Source of the DNA: Actinomortierella ambigua
Taxonomy: Eukaryota > Mortierellomycota > Mortierellomycetes > Mortierellales > Mortierellaceae
Direction: 5' to 3'
DNA length: 45,005 nt
Assembly (NCBI GenBank): GCA_016098155.1
Contig: JAAAJB010000276.1
Location: 1-45,005, forward strand
Shown here: positions 11,518 through 21,643 of the stretch, piece by piece
Layout: every line of letters begins with the position of its first letter
Numbering within the stretch: the first letter of the stretch is position 1
Translations under genes and position numbers: made by a program
The notes under the pieces: model-generated
Database searches by the model: none
The model's input: the letters and a program-made list of their open reading frames with translations, nothing else
What the model was told of the DNA's origin: nothing

Positions 11518-12945
11518 CTACAACATCTGCACATAGTTCTCAGGAACAAGGCCGACAGCACCACCCATCTCGCCCAGGAACCAGCCTGGGAATTGACGGC
11601 AGTGAATCCACAAAATATCTCCCTCACGGAAGCTGAGCTCGCTTGTGTTTTCAGCATCAAAGTCGTACAGACCACGAGACTGGCCACTGGTGCGGTCTTC
11701 CGCGGCGGGATGAATGGATGAAGATTCTTCATCCTCGTCCTCGTCCTCGTCTTCAAAGGGCTCTTCTTCCTCAATGTCCGACTCCTCGTAGACGGGTGGC
11801 GGTGGGTATTTTCCAAGGTGGTACGGGTGGTCCGAGGGGTATGCAAAGTCTCGAACCGTAATCACTATGATGCCAAATGTTCCAGAGTAATAATCATTGT
11901 TAGACCAGACTTGAGCAACAACAAAAGGGCCATCCTGGACCATCTTAAGCCAGTGCGGAGAGAGGCGCGCGGGGAGAGAGGGAGGGGACAGTCGGAAATA
12001 TCAAAACAAAGCAGCAGCCGGAAAGGATTCTTACCTAAGTCAGTCTCCTCTTCGTCATCTCCAGCCTATACGGGTCGGTTGGCAAAAAGACATTCGAGAA
12101 GTTTAAGAGAGCCAGTGGTCAGTAAGGATCATTCATGGAATGTGTGGGGGGGGGGCAGAAGGGGATTTTCGGCGGGAAAAATACTTGTCAAAAGATACAA
12201 AAGAATACGTACTGGACCAGCCGTCTGGAGTTGATCATCCTGAGGGGAGGAGGTGGGGGTCAGCTCCTCATTCTCAGCTTCGCCTAATGAATGGGGGCAA
12301 CCTCGCTCGAGGAAGGATGCTAGAGATGCCAGGAGGACTTGATCAGGTTCCGCAGTGGTCGAAGCCTTGCCGCCATCGCAGGTGAGGGTCGTCGGGGTTG
12401 GGGTATGGTGGTGTGCAGGGGTGGTGTCGGCTCTCGACGGTTTCAGAGAGCTCGATTTAGTATTCGAAGGTGTGGCAGAAGAGTCGGTCGACGATGTGGA
12501 TGACGATGATGCTGTGGTTGTTACAGAGCCGTTGCTCAGTAACATGCCGCTGTCAGGGATTTCAGGGAGCATAAACACCCACGACTCTGAGAAGGATCGG
12601 CTACGCACACCGCTGTATAAGGAGATTCGCTTTGCCAAAGTCGAACTGTCATCTGGATACATTCAAAGAAAATGATGTAAAAATAACAGGTGTTAACAAG
12701 TGGTGGAACACCCTTCCCACATCACACACACACGCCAAAAATAACAGGGCGGTGCTAAAAGAGAGGAAGAGAAAGGGGTCAAGGTCAACGACCATCAAAG
12801 CAGGGGGGGGGGACGTGCAAATAGTTTTTTTACCTTCAAGGAAGTGGACAGAGTTGCGCTTCTTGGCGTTGGCTTGGGCGGCCTCAGGACCCCTTGAAGA
12901 GCGGCGCGCATTGCAGGATGGCAAGGACACTGGCGCCATTATCAT
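11518..12945 (-). CDS. NBP2: Nbp2/Skb5-like SH3 adaptor protein
   Basis: Four exons: 12945-12834, 12652-12213, 12065-12035 (31 nt) and 11909-11518. Phases 1, 0 and 1 agree, giving 324 residues. The start is ATG at 12945, or a second ATG two codons on. The N-terminal half is Ser/Thr-rich and probably disordered. The middle holds the conserved Nbp2/Skb5 region (FGIIVITVRDFAYPSDHPYH). It is followed by a Pro patch and a run of Asp/Glu, then one C-terminal SH3 domain at about residues 271-324, with the ALYDF-type start (GLYDFDAEN), the GWFLGE tryptophan region and the VPENYV end. In yeasts such proteins tether the PP2C phosphatase Ptc1 or PAK-family kinases to MAPK pathways (family knowledge). 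The last exon's acceptor follows a T-rich tract; a nearer AG at 11947 would break the frame. Confidence 0.85.
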
Positions 12946-15132
12946 TGTCGAGTTGTTGCCGGATGTGAGTGTGATGAGCCGCCTTTTTTTGCTGCTGAAG
13001 TTGAGGAGGGCTTTAGTGTGTGTGGAGCAGAGAGGTGAAGACGATAAATAGCCGAGTTTTGTGCGAGAGAAAAACGCAGGTACGCCTTTGTGGTGTATCT
13101 AGAAAAGGACAAGAGCGAACACAGAAAAGGCAATCGAGTCAGCTCCAGAGCGATTCAGGATGAGGAAGAGAACAAAGAAAGGAGGAAGGCAAGGAGGAGA
13201 GAGGAGGAGAGGAAACTGTAGAAAAAATGCGCAAGTGGAGTAAGAGGATGGCCAATGGACAGGCTGGGTTAACAACAACAAAAAAAGGAGGCGAAACCGT
13301 CGAGCATAGGTCGGGCTAGGCAATCAGTTTGAAAACAAAAAAGGCCCCAATGGCGCTATCCTGCCCAGGTGGTGATGCACATCCTCATTCTCGCAAAAGG
13401 AGGCGACCCAGCACACATCACACACTCTGCACTCACTCACACACTCACTTCACTAGAAATCAAGGAGGAACCATCTGGAAAGGAGGCTATTGGAGAGCGA
13501 ACGAGCAAGAGCGAGGTGGGCGCGGATTTGCGGCCAGACACAAGTTGAGCCGGAAGGTCGTCAGAGAGATACAGAGAGAGGAGCGAGTGTGCGCCCGCAA
13601 GGGGGGGAGAGGAACGAACAGGGGGACAGAAGAAAGACAAAAGAGAAAGAAGGGGCCAGGGGAAAGCCATGCCTTCTGTGTGTGCAACAGACAAGCAGTA
13701 GTGGACAGCAGAGAGCGTGCCGACGCCAGCCAGTCAACCAGCCAACGCACCTTGGATGGGATGGGGTCGTGAGTGGTGGTGGTGGTGTTGGTGTGCGTGT
13801 GTGTGTGTGTTTATATATGTGTGTGCTTTAAGGGAGGGGAAGGTAAAGAGCGGGGAGATGAGAGAGAGTGTGTGATAGGTGGATGAGTGAAGTCAATGAA
13901 AGCCAAATTCAATGGAGGATGAACAAAAAGAGAAGGACATGAGGATGAGGATGGGGGGAGTGCTCTCTACCCTCATTGGCGAATGAGCGATTATTGCTCT
14001 GTTACATATGCTGTGGTGAGTGGGGTAGTGTGGACGTGCATGTGGGCATTGTCTTGTGACATCCATGCATTCGGCGTCTCCATTGTTTCTTCTCACATGT
14101 ATACATTCAGCCTTCTTCTGTGCTGTTTTACTGTAGCACGAAGAAGGGGGCGAGTAGGCATGTGCTTTTGAGGGATAGGTATCCACACCCCTCAGGACGT
14201 ACCTGTCAGACTGATCGTGACCGTTGGGGGTTATCCACGGTGTGTGATATGATGATATAGGGGCAACGTGTCAAGAAGAAAAAAAAAGTGAATGAGGAAG
14301 AGAAAAATTGAAATGAGAGAGTGTAAGATCTTTTCTCCCCTGACGATAACAAGCTGCTGAAATGCCGAGAGAATCAGTGGGCTGCAACAAACAAGTCAGC
14401 CGTCGGGTAGGAAAGGGGGGGAAGGGGCAGCAGCAGGAGGAGCACCAACACAGAAAAAAGGTGAGCCATCAGACATTATCGCCCGTAAATTGCATTATTG
14501 CCACTTGCACCCAATCACAAATGGCTGGCTCTTGCTTTTGCCTCGTTCCTCAAGGCATAAAGAACGCACCGCCCCATTTCGTCTTCGCCCCACCCCGCCC
14601 CCGCCCCGAGGAGGGAAAGCGCTATATCGAGCCCAGCAAATAATAACAACAAACCAACATAAACAACTGGCTACAGTAGACTACTTTCTTGCTCTTCAAG
14701 GAATCCGCTCTTTCGCTGGTGCCACTGACCCATTCTTGCAAGCACCTACGATGATCAGGTGGGCATCAATGTCGCACATTAGGACTTTAGCGTGCTGGAG
14801 GAAACGCTCGAAACTCGCACAAAGTCACATTGGTTGGATGGTCAAGATGCTCTCCTTTTGTTTGCTCTTTGGTTCTCTACAGCGTTGTAGATGGAACCAA
14901 ATGGAACGAAACACTTCAACGCCATGTTTCCTCCCCTTGGGCCGTAGCTGCCTGGCGAGGTACAGTGCGCTGCTTTGCCATGCATAAAGTTCACGCTTTC
15001 CCTGGCATGTTCAAGAATCTTCTCCGCGTGGCAAGGGAAAAAAATACTTGCCATAGCAGTCCCAAATCCTGATAGAGTCTAAAACCGTTCGAATCAACAA
15101 TCCTCTTCATTACCAATTCGAATGCAAACACC
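12946..15132. other. gene-poor spacer with purine-rich and (GT)n tracts
   Basis: The spacer lies between the divergently transcribed NBP2-like and FES1 genes. The + strand is strongly GA-rich from about 13,080 to 13,720 and contains a GGT/GT microsatellite near 13,773-13,830. Open frames here translate simple sequence. Around 14,690-15,060 several overlapping frames look mildly protein-like in turn, which may be a relic, but no gene can be assembled. Confidence 0.5.
13773..13830 (+). repeat. GGT/(GT)n microsatellite
   Basis: Runs of GGT triplets pass into GTGTGT dinucleotides with a short TATATA interruption. Simple-sequence repeat in non-coding DNA. Confidence 0.85.
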
Positions 15133-16546
15133 ATGGCCCAGCAAAAGCAGCTGAACGAACTCCTCAAGTGGTCTATCAACAAGGCAACGGAAAGCGAGGA
15201 TGCAAAGCCTATCCCTGGAGAGCGCCCAGATCTCGAGAAACTGGTAAATCCCTTGTTGCAGATCAGACACGAGAGAACCCTTGACACAAGCGCGAAAGCA
15301 CACCAAAATGTATTCTCAACGAAGACAACCAAGCATCCAAGCATACTAAACGTGATTACGTCCTTTCTTTTCTTTTCCTTTCTTTTTTCTCATTCTTTTT
15401 GTAGGACCCTAACATCATCGACGCTATCCTGGGCAAGAGTGACGCCCAGTTGATGATGGAGGCGATGCAGGTGATCAAGAATCCGCAGGCATCGGACGAT
15501 GAGAAGGAGCTCGCTTGGGAAGACTTTGAGATGCTAATTCAACAGATCGACAATGCCTCAAGTACGTATCTTTGGTCTTCTAGAATTTTAGATTGTGACA
15601 AAACTTGGTGGTTTTGCTCGGAGAGTGATGAAAGAGCCGTTAAGATGGAACTGATAATCCTTGTCGCGCCTAACAAATAGATATTGACAACATGAAGATG
15701 TGGCCACCACTCCTGGAGGAGCTCAAGAACCCCAACCCTAAGTTTAGAGAGCAGGCTTTGTGGTCTTGTGGCACAGCCACGCAGAACAACCCCAAGGCCC
15801 AAGCTGCCGTAAGTGAACTGAAAGGAGATAGTATTGTTTGGTATTGTCAATCAAATTACGGTTTTTTGCCGACTAAGCTGTTTGCCTCTTATTCCACCAC
15901 TAGTTCTTAAGGGAAAAGGGACTGAGTCAGGTGCTGGAGATGCTGACGTCTGACCCTGAAAAGTTTGTTCGCGCCAAGGCGATCTATGCTGTTTCCGGAG
16001 CAGTCAAGCACTGCGATGCCGCGCAACTGGAGTTTAACAACCTTGGCGGCTATAAGATTCTCGTTAAAATCCTCGAAGACGAGACAGGTATGGATAGGTT
16101 CCTTGAGGAAATAAGAAATCAAATCGACGCGAACGGGCATACAGAATGCAAGAGAAGGAGGTGGAAAACAAAAAAAAAAACGAAGAACGAAAAATTGCTT
16201 ACATTTCTCATGAACCCGCTCGTTCTCGATAGATATCTCATTACTGCGCAAGACCATCTTCTTCATCGGTGTCCTATTGCTTCAGGATGAGACCGCTTCA
16301 ACCCAACTCTTGGATCAACACTTCTTCCACGCCGTGGACCGTTTGCTGAAGCATCATATGGATGACGAAGACTTGATCGAGAAGACCCTGGTGACTCTCA
16401 AAACTTTCTTTGAGACTGCAACGAGCCCCATCCACCCCCAGACACTGCACATGATCCGGCCACGGATCCTCGAGGCGAAGAAGGCTTATGGCGACCATAT
16501 GCTGGCAAAGGCTGATTGGGACGTTTTGGAAACCAAGACTGCTTAA
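15133..16546 (+). CDS. FES1: Hsp70 nucleotide exchange factor Fes1
   Basis: Five exons: 15133-15243, 15405-15561, 15681-15808, 15904-16087 and 16233-16546. Phases 0, 1, 0 and 1 agree, giving 297 residues. The N-terminal Fes1 block is clear: LNELLKWSINKAT, then the acidic MEAMQVIKNPQ and FEMLIQQIDNA helices. Armadillo-like repeats follow (NIDNMKMWPPLLEEL, ALWSCGTATQNNPKAQ, FVRAKAIYAVSGAVKH, LLRKTIFFIGVLL). The Fes1/HspBP1 family opens the nucleotide-binding domain of cytosolic Hsp70 to release ADP (family knowledge). The length matches the yeast protein (about 290). There is no signal peptide, so it acts in the cytosol. All four introns have GT donors and AG acceptors, with long T-rich tracts before exon 2. 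Confidence 0.95.
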
Positions 16547-16825
16547 GAGACTTTTTTTTGGGACAATCAGAAGAATGTCACGTTCTCTTAGCTTTTGATC
16601 CACTCCCCTCCCTCAGCATTGGCACACACTACCCACTGATACATCCGTATTTGCATTTGTAACAAGAATATAAGCATCGCACAAATAGATGCGTTGTAAT
16701 GACTATAGTACACTTTGAGGACTTGAGGCGGAGAGTAGGGAATGCTGGAGGTTGAGCTACATACAAATGGCGAGTGTTGAAACTAAGGGGAGGGAGGGGA
16801 GAAGGCGTGTGATGCCTTTGCGCAA

Positions 16826-17784
16826 TTACGCTTCGTCAACTTGGAGCGATAATTGCTCGATGTGAATGGGATCCAAAGCAAGAGCGTCGCATGACCAGCC
16901 TACTACGAGAATGCCTGGAGGGCGGTAGCCGTGCTCTTTGACCACATCGACCACCGTACCCACTGTGGCGCGCAGTGAACGCTGGTCCTTTGCGCTCGCC
17001 CTTTCGACAACGGCGACAGGCAGCTCGTTCGGATAGCCAGCTGCCTTCAGATCTTGAACCAGGCCTGCGAGACGGTGCATGGCCATCAAAAAGACGGTCG
17101 TCCGGTGGGGCACATATGTGGGCATGTCTGGGACAGAGTCTTGGGATCCTGTGCCTGTACAGACGAGGAACTGGGAAGCAACGCCTCGATGTGTCAAGGG
17201 AATGTTGGCAAGCAATGGTCCAGCGATGCTGGACGACAGTCCTGGGACAATCGTAGGCTCGTAGCCAAGTCGAGAGAAAAAGAGGTATTCTTCACCGCCT
17301 CGTCCAAAGATAAATGGGTCTAAAGGAACATGAATGTAGCCATGGGAAAAAAAATAGCGTACATGGTCAGCTACTGCAATTTTGGTTGCGTTGTCTCTCG
17401 GACTTTAAGCCCGAAGGGAAGAATAGATGCGCTGCGAATTAACGTTGCATTACCACCCTGCTTGAGGCGGACAACCCGCCTTCCTTGCTGAAGGGCTGCT
17501 GTGGCACGCTCAAAGAGCTCCTGCTGACCAGAGGCCTGGCAACCCTTGTCTTTGTTAGCAATGAAGAGCTCGCATGAAACAAGCGAGAGGATCTCTTTGG
17601 AAACGAGCTTGTCGGCGAGGACGACATCCGCCCAGCCAGTGATGGCTTTGTAGGCCGCCATGGTAAGCAGGTCCGGGTCGCCAGGGCCTGCACCGATGAG
17701 CCTGATCTGACCAGCAACAGAGGGTGGCTGCTGATAGACATACGATCCTCCGGGCGACGCAGGGGGGCTGTGATATGGGTTCAT
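16826..17784 (-). CDS. MET1: uroporphyrinogen-III C-methyltransferase (siroheme pathway)
   Basis: Two exons, 17784-17454 and 17319-16826 (phase 1), encode 274 residues. After a short Pro/Ser-rich N-terminus, a complete SUMT domain begins near residue 27 with the glycine loop (IRLIGAGPGDPDLLT). It continues with ADVVLADKLVS, the RLKQGDPFIFGRGGEEY block (spanning the splice site), and the VPGLSSSIAGPLLANIPLTH region. It transfers two methyl groups from S-adenosylmethionine to uroporphyrinogen III, giving precorrin-2, the first step to siroheme for sulfite and nitrite reductases. Yeast Met1 and many bacterial CysG proteins are longer or fused; this is a stand-alone domain of ordinary SUMT size. 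The splice recreates the invariant GDPF motif, which supports the intron. It is transcribed divergently from REI1. Confidence 0.93.
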
Positions 17785-18509
17785 GTTGTTGTAGCTGTTG
17801 TTGAGTTGCAGTTTGAGTGAGCGTTGATGGTAGTTATGTGAGAGAGGGAAGAGGGGCAGACGAGAAATGAGGGGGTGAGAAAAAAAAAAGGAAAGAGAGT
17901 GAACAAAGAGAAGGAAGACGTCCGTGCCTTTGGACCTGATATATGGCCTCGGAGGGATCTCCCATCAGTTGTGAGTTGGCTCTTCATTCTCTTGGTCCAT
18001 AAGGCGATATCGTGCCTTTGGTCAAACTCACGAACTATGGCGCCATCACGAATGAATGATCAACTCAAATAATAAGAAAAAAAATGGGACTGTCAGTCCC
18101 TGCATCAGGCAGTATTTGCGATCAAGAAGAATAAGAAGCATTCAGACAACACCTTTTTATTCGGCATTCTCTTAAGCCGCGCATAGTATTTGTTCAGCAG
18201 AACCGTATGCGCGATTACTCGTATTCCTGACTCTTTTTCTTTTCTTTTCTTTTCAGGTACAATGAATCATCAGGTGCTATAAGATGGTCCATAGCACCGA
18301 CATGGTCCTTGCACACATTTGTAATATCGTAATATCAGCCTTTACCAGATTGATGGTTGCCTGGCGATTCTCGAAGAGGACTGCGAAAACAAAATTTCGG
18401 ACTGCTTCTCTCTCTTTTTTTTTTTTAAGTGTTGCCACCACAATAACAAAGCAGGTACAGTGGAGAAACTTTTTGCATTTAGCTCCTGACCTTGCATTCA
18501 TTAAGAGCC
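17785..18509. promoter_or_regulatory. divergent intergenic region between MET1-like and REI1 genes
   Basis: 725 bases separate the two start codons, which face away from each other, so both promoters must lie here. The + strand has T-rich tracts (about 18,235-18,260 and 18,411-18,427) like those near other starts. No clear TATA box was seen. A 5' UTR intron for REI1 is possible. Confidence 0.45.
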
Positions 18510-20138
18510 ATGGCAACTATTGTTCCTCAAGGGTCTAGCACGACCATCTCCATGCCCGATGCTCCTCGCTCGGCTCTCTTCTCTTGCCTGTCTTGTCATG
18601 TTGCCTTTAAGACTGCTGACATCCAGCGGGAGCACTATCGGTCAGACTGGCACCGATACAACCTGAAGCGCAAGATGGTTGAACTGCCCCCTGTCACTGT
18701 GGAGATGTTCACTCAGAAGGTCCTTGGTATGTGCTACCCCTCTCTGCTCCCATACTCCCCTGTAGGCCCTTGCTTACTGAGAAATCAATCGCTTCGTTTT
18801 TTGACTTACTTTGATGCTCATTTCCGCCAATAGCTCAACAGCAAAAGACGACAGAAGCCAACGAGGAGGCTGCAACGGGATGGGAGTGCAAGCCATGCAA
18901 AAAGAAGTTTTCTTCGGGAGGTGCCTATGAGACACACATTCGCTCTAAGAAGCACAAGGAAATGGAGGCCAAGTACCTCGCCAACCCACCACCGGAGAAG
19001 CCTGTTAAGAGCGATGTTGAATCTGTGACCTCCACAATGGCTGTCGACCTCACCATCACTGACGAGACAACCCAGGAGGAGCTTGAGGCGATCCTGGACA
19101 AGAAGATTGAGTCGGCTGTCCGCCTTGATTTAGAGGACTGCTTGTTCTGCACGGAGAAGGCTGCGACTTTTGAGGAGTAAGTGCATTCTCTGTGTGTCTC
19201 CACTTGTGTCTTTTTCATGGTACTACTGCGGCAGCTTTCTATCGCATCGATTCTTACTTCTCCTTCCCATAACATCTACCTCATTATAGGAACATGGAGC
19301 ACATGACAAAGGCACACGGACTGTTCCTTCCGGACATGGAGTACCTCGTCGATCTGAAGGGTTTGATCAAGTACTTTGGAGAGAAGATCTCTGTCGCCAA
19401 TATCTGCCTGTACTGCAACGGCAAGGGCCGTCAGATCAAGAGCTTGGAGGCTGTTCGGAAACACATGGTAGACAAGGGCCACTGCAAGATTCCGTATGAC
19501 ACAGAGGCTGATATGATGGAAATTGTCGACTACTATGATTTCCGTTCGTCGTACCCCGAGGAGCTTCAGCAGAAGATGCGCGAAGCCGCTGCGGCCGCTG
19601 ATGGTGAAGGCGAGGCTCGAGGCGAGGGCGAAGAAGATGAGGATGACGACCTGGTCGAAGATGGCGTCCGTCTTGGTGACGATGATCTGGAACTTATCTT
19701 GCCGTCTGGTCTTCGTCTCGGCCACCGATCTCTCAACAGATATTACCGACAGAATGTCAAACCTGAAGAGGTATGTGCGGTGGAGTTTGCTTGTTGCCGC
19801 CAGTTTATCGCTGTATTTTGTGAGATTGAGCTGATAGGATAGAGTCTCACCCATCCCTCCCTTTTCATTCTTTTTTTTTTCAGACACGAGATTCCGTGCT
19901 TATTAACAAGCTGCTGACACACTACACGGACCACATGGGCTACGAGCTGACGCTCTCAAAGTCCAAGGCTCGCTCCGAGCGTGGCCAGGCTCTGATTGCT
20001 CGCAACGAAGGCGAAGCTCGCTGGGCACACAAGCAGACATCAACATTCCGCGACTTCCGTCGCGTCGAGGAGCACAAGGCGCGGGTTGGACAGAAGCAAA
20101 ACAAGCTGCAGTTCCACTTCCGCGAACAGATCCTGTAA
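18510..20138 (+). CDS. REI1: cytoplasmic 60S subunit biogenesis factor Rei1
   Basis: Four exons: 18510-18726, 18834-19176, 19290-19770 and 19884-20138. Phases 1, 2 and 0 agree, giving 431 residues. Four C2H2-type fingers appear in the family's order: CLSCHVAFKTADIQREHYRS near residue 30, CKPCKKKFSSGGAYETHIRS near 95, CLFCTEKAATF...HMTKAH near 178, and CLYCNGKGRQ...HMVDKGHC near 225. The HYRSDWHRYNLKRK segment after finger 1 is typical of Rei1/ZNF622. An acidic Glu/Asp stretch (about 285-305) precedes the conserved C-terminus (LPSGLRLGHRSLNRYYRQN and MGYELTLSKSKARSERGQ). Family members help release and recycle Arx1 and shuttle factors from pre-60S particles in the cytosol. The donor inside the GAGGA/GTAAGT sequence uses phase 2. 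Confidence 0.95.
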
Positions 20139-20331
20139 AAGCTGGTTGCATTTACTTGGCTTCGTATATCCATCACCTATCTATCCCACTCCTTCTCGTT
20201 TTCTTGCTCATAGACCCTGCATTCTTCTCACTGTTTTTTTTCACTGTATTGACTCTTCGTGTGCATATTAAATGATATCCTTTGCGAAACTACAATGGTA
20301 TCCTGATCAGCAACCAGCATGGGCAAGCGCT

Positions 20332-21431
20332 TTATGCCTTTGGTTTACTCTTGTTGACCAATGCAGCCTGGGCAGCTTTGAGGATAGCCTGGGCCTCCTC
20401 CTCATGGACATACTTGACAATGGAGGTCAAGTCCTTTTCACGTGATTGCCGGAATGTCTCCAGGAACTGACCGCGTACATTCTTCATTGTCTCCCGTTGA
20501 GCAATCTTGGGTGACTTTGACCGCTTGGCCAAATGCTCGATCACGAATCGATCCAATTGCTGCTGATCTTCGCATCCTGGCACGGCGTCGACCAGCCCAA
20601 TTTCTGCTGCCTGCTGCGTGTTGAGGATAGCACCCACAGGGAGACACTTTTCGGCGGCGCGCTGGCTTGTCTGCAGCATAAACAGATGCGACAACCACTC
20701 GGGTACAGGGACGCCGACGGCGACCTCGTTTAATCCGATGGTGGGGCCCTTCTTCTGGCCAGCCAATTGGTGGATCATGAATCGATCTTGGCAAGCCATG
20801 GCGAGAACGCATCCCAGTCCAAGAGCATGGCCATGAATGGCTGAGGCCGAGTTGAGGCGAGAGCCATACATGACCTCAAACACGTCGCGGATCGTCGACC
20901 AGTACTGTGCAAAATGCTCCTTGCCTTGCATAAACTCTTTAAAGTCAATACCTGCGCAAAAGATGGATTTGAGATCGCTCTTCAGCAACACGGCGCGCAC
21001 CGACTCATCTTTTTCGATCGATTTCCATTTCTATGAGAAGATGAGGAAGGGAGGGAGGGGGGTGAGCATCGAAGGAGTAAGCGAGAAAAGATAGGACACT
21101 AGTGTCGCTGCACCCGAAGAAGACATTGAAACAGTCAAGCCATCCTATCAAAGTGGGAGACTTGAGAGGACCACCTTGCTGGAATCTATACCTCAACCAT
21201 CTCCTTGGCTGTTTCGTAGCTAAACGCGCTCTGGTGCAGGGTCAATACAACCACATTCGGGTGCTGCTCATCCTTGTGGATCGAGAAGGACGACGTTGGG
21301 CGAGACGAGTAGGCTCGCGCGCTCAGCAAAACTGCAGGAGTGGCTGTCCGCGAGAACAACTGGGTGGTACACTGGCGAGCAATGACGCTCTGAGCCGAAG
21401 GAATCAGGCGGTGACGAAGATGGTGCATCAT
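20332..21431 (-). CDS. ECI1: mitochondrial enoyl-CoA delta isomerase (crotonase fold)
   Basis: Two exons, 21431-21192 and 21030-20332 (phase 0), encode 312 residues. The first 45 residues are rich in Arg, Ser and Ala without acids, as expected of a mitochondrial presequence. The crotonase core follows: VRAVLLKSD, FCAGIDFKEF (first oxyanion-hole strand), SAIHGHALGLGCVLAMACQDR (second oxyanion-hole loop), then IGLNEVAVGVPVPEWL. The Glu of the GLNE motif matches the catalytic base of the mammalian mitochondrial isomerase. The latter moves the cis-3 or trans-3 double bond to trans-2 so unsaturated fatty acids can enter beta-oxidation. A dienoyl-CoA isomerase is the main alternative, but the GLNE motif favours ECI1. 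The gene is head-to-head with the FGGY kinase, 212 bases apart. Confidence 0.88.
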
Positions 21432-21643
21432 GGCTGATGGAGTTGGTGGATGGAGCAGATCCCTCCTTCGGTTCCTTTTATACTTTCCTCGTGACAACCG
21501 ACCAAAGAATAGAAAAGCATGTGGGAAAAAAACTGGGCGCTTCTTCGCCAGTGACAGTCGTGCCACAAATTTTCAGGCACAACCCGAGAACCTGTGGGGT
21601 AAGAGAAGAAACGAACCTATTGTCAAATTCGCATCGCATCACC
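21432..21643. promoter_or_regulatory. short bidirectional promoter region
   Basis: Only 212 bases lie between the start codons of the leftward isomerase gene and the rightward FGGY kinase gene. Both promoters and 5' UTRs must fit here or extend into the genes. An open frame runs through it in phase with the kinase, but it has no domain character. The kinase start is placed at 21644, where the conserved N-terminus begins. Confidence 0.5.

Noticed and set aside
11910..11947. ATG at 11943 as the start of a shorter SH3 protein
   Set aside because: The upstream exons join in frame at 11909 and carry gene-like sequence; the segment at 11910-11947 is better explained as intron.
13329..13831. Overlapping Arg/Glu-rich frames on both strands
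   Set aside because: They reflect GA-rich low-complexity DNA and have no domain or intron pattern.
14490..15072. 165-codon + frame and neighbouring frames upstream of FES1
   Set aside because: The signal moves between frames, no start and intron model works, and no domain is recognised; at best a relic.
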